Assembly (NCBI GenBank): GCA_031265345.1
Contig: JAISCU010000198.1
Location: forward strand, 1-8,880
Length of the DNA stretch: 8,880 bases
From: Bifidobacteriaceae bacterium
GTDB lineage: Bacteria; Actinomycetota; Actinomycetes; Actinomycetales; WQXJ01
Direction: 5' to 3'
Position 1 is the stretch's first letter; each line of letters opens with the position of its first letter. Positions 6,818 to 8,880 of the stretch are shown here, piece by piece. The notes beneath the pieces were generated by a model. It was not told the origin of the DNA and searched no databases. It worked only from the letters and a program-made list of their open reading frames with translations. The position numbers and the translations under genes are program-made.

Positions 6818-6937
6818 TCAGCGCCTGCCCTCCGTGACCTGGTCGAGGATGTCGGCTTCGCTGACGTTGTGATCTGCGGTCTCTTCTTGCATCGCCCGCA
6901 GAGCCGACACAACCGTGGGACGCTCGACGACGGCCGG
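6818..6937 (-). pseudogene. Tail of an antitoxin-like gene, probable partner of the PIN remnant
   Basis: The minus-strand frame ending TGA at 6818 gives a ~39-residue segment containing VSALRAMQEETADHNVSEAD and ending ILDQVTEGRR. This resembles the C-terminal ends of many actinobacterial antitoxins ('AL..L..E....G.SE.DI...V...R'), which wrap around their toxin. No DNA-binding N-terminal half (Phd, AbrB or ribbon-helix-helix) can be read upstream. The frame there turns into repeat-array sequence, so the gene seems cut around 6937. The call rests on a short pattern plus its position before the PIN remnant. Confidence 0.4.
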
Positions 6938-7002
6938 AAGGAACGGGAAACCACGTTCCGCCGAGCCGCCAGGTTGGCCGCGCCGGCGACCCCTTTCCGC
7001 TT

Positions 7003-7059
7003 TTGTCCACAATTGGCTTCAATTTGCGGCCGGGCCGAGTTCCAGCCAATTGTGGACAA
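7003..7059. other. Perfect inverted repeat containing two DnaA-box matches (unit 1, H1)
   Basis: The arms TTGTCCACAATTGGCT (7003-7018) and AGCCAATTGTGGACAA (7044-7059) are exact reverse complements around a 25-base loop. Each outer end is TTGTCCACA (plus strand 7003-7011, minus strand 7059-7051), identical to the DnaA-box consensus reported for Streptomyces and mycobacteria. Whether DnaA binds here is not shown by sequence. The same bases also make an RNA hairpin on either strand. Confidence 0.6.
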
Positions 7060-7138
7060 CCACGGACGATGCCGCCCCGCCAACAACCAGCGTTTGCGCA
7101 GGTCAATGGGTCGGCGGCATCCGCAGCCTCTCGCGCCT

Positions 7139-7195
7139 TTGTCCACAAATGGCTTCAACTCGCGGGCCGACCCAAGTCCAGCCAGTTGTGGACAG
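7139..7195. other. Unit 2 H1 inverted repeat with one exact and one near DnaA box
   Basis: TTGTCCACA at 7139-7147 is an exact match. The inverse arm, read on the minus strand from 7195, is CTGTCCACA, one mismatch. The arms pair at 14 of 16 positions, the outer mismatch being a T:G wobble. Confidence 0.5.
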
Positions 7196-7468
7196 CCATG
7201 GACGATGCTGCCCCGCCGACAACCAGTGTTTGCGCAGGTCGATGCGTCGGCGGCATCCGCGGCCCCCGCGCTTTTGTCCGCAACTGGCTTCAACTCGCGG
7301 CCGGGCCGAGTTCCAGCCAGTTGTGGACACCGGCGCCCGATGCCGCCCAGTCGGCGACCAGCATTTGCGCAGGTAGACGCCCCCACGGCATCGGCCACGT
7401 TTTGCGGATGTGTCCGGAAACGGCTTCAACTCGCGGGCCGACCCAAGTCCAGCCAATTGCGGACACCC

Positions 7469-7481
7469 GAGAACCGTTCTC
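7469..7481. other. 13-base palindrome GAGAACCGTTCTC
   Basis: A perfect palindrome (six-base arms around one C) sits between the end of the repeat array and the RNA helicase stop. It could be a protein-binding site or a small part of the helicase 3' end. The LexA-box spacing (GAAC-N4-GTTC) is not met. Confidence 0.3.
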
Positions 7482-7522
7482 AACCGAGTCGAGGACAGGC
7501 CCGAATTCGGTTGACGCCCAGG

Positions 7523-8880
7523 TCAGCGGGCAGCAGGCCCCGTGTCCGGCCGGATGCGCAACGCGCGGCCCGCCACTCGGGTCTTGGCCAATTGGCGCAT
7601 CGTGTCCCTCGGCAGGTCCGGGCCAATCTCGACCAGCGAGAAGTGTTTGAACATCTCGATCCGTCCCAGGTCGGCACCGGAGAGTTGCGTCTCGCCGGTG
7701 ATCGCGCCAACTATGGCACCCGGATGGGCGCCGTGTCCGTGGCCCACGCCGATCCAGTAGCGCTCCACGCCCGAACGACCGCCGCGCCCGCCGCTTTGAC
7801 CAGCCGCGCGGCCCTTGCGTCCGTTCGACCGCTCAGAATCCGACCAAGGCCCACCGCCGTCGGACCAACGATCGCCATCAGACCAGCGGCCCCCGTCGGA
7901 CCAGCGCCCACCATCAGACTCCCGTCGCGTCTCCCGGTCCCGCTGATAGCGTCCCGAGCCACCACGCTCGCCGCTGCCCGTGCGACCAGCCCGTCCGGCG
8001 CGCCCGGACCGTCCGGTGCCGTCGGTCCTCCCGGCCCGGCGACCCTTCGCGGACTCGCGGTCCCGCAGCTCGGCCAAAGCCTTGTCGAGCGCGACTTCCT
8101 CGCTGCGGGAAGCCCCGTGAGCGGCATCGTTCACGGCAAGAGCGGCCAACGCCGCGGCCAACGTGACCGGGTCCGCGCCCTCGTCGACCGCCTCCGCCAC
8201 CGCCCGGTAGGCGATCTCCAAACCGCCGGCTGACACGCGGTCCGGGACCTGGCGCAGCAGCGCGGCGTACTTGTGCTCGGTGACCCGGTCGCGGGTCGGG
8301 ACGGGCTGCTCGGCGATCTGGGCGCGGATGGTCCGCTCGATGGCGCGCAACTTGCCGCGCTCGGCCGGCGTGATGAACGTGAAGGCCTGCCCGGCGCGGC
8401 CGGCCCGACCGGTGCGGCCGATCCTGTGCACGTAGACCTCTGGCTCGCGCGGCACGTCGTAGTTGACCACCAGCCCGATCCGGTCCACGTCGAGGCCGCG
8501 GGCGGCCACATCGGTCGCCACGAGCACGTCCAAACGACCGTGCCGGAGCCGGTCCACCATCCGCTCGCGCTCGCGCTGGGCCACATCGCCGGAGATGCCG
8601 GCGGCGTTCACCCCTCGCGCGACCAGCGCTTGGGCGACCTCCTCGGCGTCCGCCCGCGTCCGCACAAAGACAATCGCGGCCTCCGCGTCAGAGGTGGCCA
8701 AGATCCGGGCCAACGCCCCCACCTTGTACCTGTGCGGCACCACGGCGTAGCGCTGCTCCACGTTCTCGGCGGCGGTTGCGGGCGCCGCCACCGCGATGTG
8801 TAGCGGGTCGCGCAGGTGCTTGTCCGCGGTGGCGCGGATGGCCGGCGGCATGGTCGCGGAGAACAGCGCCGACAGGCGGT
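7523..8880 (-). CDS. DEAD-box ATP-dependent RNA helicase, DeaD/CsdA-like, N-terminus outside window
   Basis: The minus-strand frame is open at the right edge and ends TGA at 7523, with about 451 residues visible. The first visible residues are RLSALFSATMPP, where SAT is helicase motif III, so the ATP-binding domain lies beyond base 8880 and the ATG at 8851 is internal. Numbering from that Met, the second RecA domain shows motif IV (IVFVRT, 60-65), motif V (VATDVAARGLDV, 111-122) and motif VI (YVHRIGRTGRAGR, 140-152). A basic Arg/Gly-rich linker (~268-361) follows, with a WSDG repeat. Residues ~362-434 (GVERYWIGVGHGHGAHPGAI, then VGAITGETQLSGADLGRIEM) are a DbpA-type RNA-binding domain. Such proteins remodel structured RNA in ribosome assembly and mRNA turnover, often in the cold. 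The gene lies directly upstream, in its own sense, of the hairpin repeat array. Confidence 0.93.
   Translation of the reverse strand, partial: RLSALFSATMPPAIRATADKHLRDPLHIAVAAPATAAENVEQRYAVVPHRYKVGALARILATSDAEAAIVFVRTRADAEEVAQALVARGVNAAGISGDVAQRERERMVDRLRHGRLDVLVATDVAARGLDVDRIGLVVNYDVPREPEVYVHRIGRTGRAGRAGQAFTFITPAERGKLRAIERTIRAQIAEQPVPTRDRVTEHKYAALLRQVPDRVSAGGLEIAYRAVAEAVDEGADPVTLAAALAALAVNDAAHGASRSEEVALDKALAELRDRESAKGRRAGRTDGTGRSGRAGRAGRTGSGERGGSGRYQRDRETRRESDGGRWSDGGRWSDGDRWSDGGGPWSDSERSNGRKGRAAGQSGGRGGRSGVERYWIGVGHGHGAHPGAIVGAITGETQLSGADLGRIEMFKHFSLVEIGPDLPRDTMRQLAKTRVAGRALRIRPDTGPAAR
7857..7928 (-). repeat. 18-bp tandem repeat inside the RNA helicase linker
   Basis: Four 18-base units (7857, 7875, 7893, 7911) encode S-D-G-G/D-R-W style repeats (SDGGRWSDGGRWSDGDRWSD, residues ~312-331). 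Units alternate between CCGTCGG- and CCATCAG-type starts, which suggests a 36-base duplication step. The last unit has diverged. Such repeats usually vary in copy number between strains and lie in a flexible RNA-binding linker. Confidence 0.7.

Larger units (their letters stand above)
7000..7466. repeat. Array of ~3.5 tandem units (135-136 bp), each with two hairpins
   Basis: Unit starts, taken at the first hairpin arm, are 7003, 7139, 7274 and 7410 (steps 136, 135, 136). Each unit begins with a long inverted repeat (H1) with 16-base outer arms: 7003-7018/7044-7059, 7139-7154/7180-7195, 7274-7289/7315-7330 and 7410-7425/7451-7466. The first is perfect; the others pair at 14, 14 and 13 of 16. 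The first three units continue with a second inverted repeat (H2): GATGCCGCC 7068-7076 with GGCGGCATC 7113-7121, the same arms with one T:G wobble at 7204-7212/7249-7257, and a shifted CCGATGCCG 7337-7345 with CGGCATCGG 7386-7394. The H2 loop always contains TTTGCGCAGGT (7093, 7229, 7364). The fourth unit stops after H1. Open frames cross this region on both strands, but the 136-base steps break the frame between units, so it is not read as coding. It lies 57 bases past the stop of the minus-strand RNA helicase gene, and the 6938-6999 flank shows nothing. Function unknown. Confidence 0.9.

Noticed and set aside
6721..7398. Repeated peptide-like phrases on the minus strand of the array (such as RPWLSTTGW)
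   Set aside because: They arise from translating tandem DNA units. The 136-base steps are not multiples of three, so the phrases change frame between units, and no ribosome binding site or start is associated.
7000..7466. CRISPR array
   Set aside because: Units are 135-136 bases with similarity along their whole length, no short repeat alternating with unique spacers, and no cas genes nearby.
7000..7466. Insertion sequence or transposon ends
   Set aside because: The inverted repeats recur every 136 bases with no transposase between or beside them and no target duplication seen.
7469..7481. LexA/SOS box at GAGAACCGTTCTC
   Set aside because: The actinobacterial LexA box needs GAAC-N4-GTTC; here the half sites are separated by one base.
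6869..8233. 454-codon open frame on the plus strand across the array and the RNA helicase gene
   Set aside because: It runs through the tandem hairpins and then antisense to the well-supported helicase. The product is compositionally biased with no domain.

Overview
The window is GC-rich throughout and comes from a bacterial chromosome, most likely an actinobacterium. The support is the very high third-position GC, an ECF sigma gene coupled to a single-pass membrane protein gene, a DUF4232-type lipoprotein, a RecQ-like helicase carrying a phosphoribosyltransferase-like tail, two genes with a -10-like hexamer 6-7 bases before their ATG (an arrangement typical of actinobacterial leaderless mRNAs), and a DeaD/DbpA-type RNA helicase with an Arg/Gly-rich linker. 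I cannot place it below class level from sequence alone.

Left part, plus strand. A partial ECF sigma factor (1-354) overlaps by four bases the gene for a 478-residue membrane-anchored protein with a large acidic ectodomain (351-1787), probably a sigma/regulator pair. After a 242-base gap comes a DUF4232-type lipoprotein (2030-2881), followed by a strong hairpin (2920-2965). Next is a 716-residue RecQ-family helicase (3110-5260) whose last ~115 residues resemble a ComF-type phosphoribosyltransferase fold with an altered PRPP loop.

Middle part, minus strand, convergent to the helicase. A MmcQ/YjbR-family protein (5382-5765) is followed upstream by a DUF2442 gene (5925-6215) and a DUF4160 gene split by a one-base frameshift (6224-6491). 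Further upstream lie the tail of a PIN-domain (VapC-like) toxin (6600-6806) and the tail of what looks like its antitoxin (6818-6937). This stretch reads as small accessory cassettes, partly decayed.

Right part. An array of nearly four tandem units with a period of 135-136 bases occupies 7000-7466. Each complete unit holds two inverted repeats. The first has arms matching, or nearly matching, the actinobacterial DnaA box TTGTCCACA in inverted pairs. The second encloses an invariant TTTGCGCAGGT. Compensatory base changes between units preserve pairing in the stems, and the inner part of the first hairpin alternates between two versions (A-B-A-B). The array starts 57 bases downstream of the stop of a minus-strand DEAD-box RNA helicase gene (7523-8880, N-terminus beyond the window), so it could lie in that gene's 3' untranslated region. 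Its function is unknown. It is the part of the window most likely to be undescribed.
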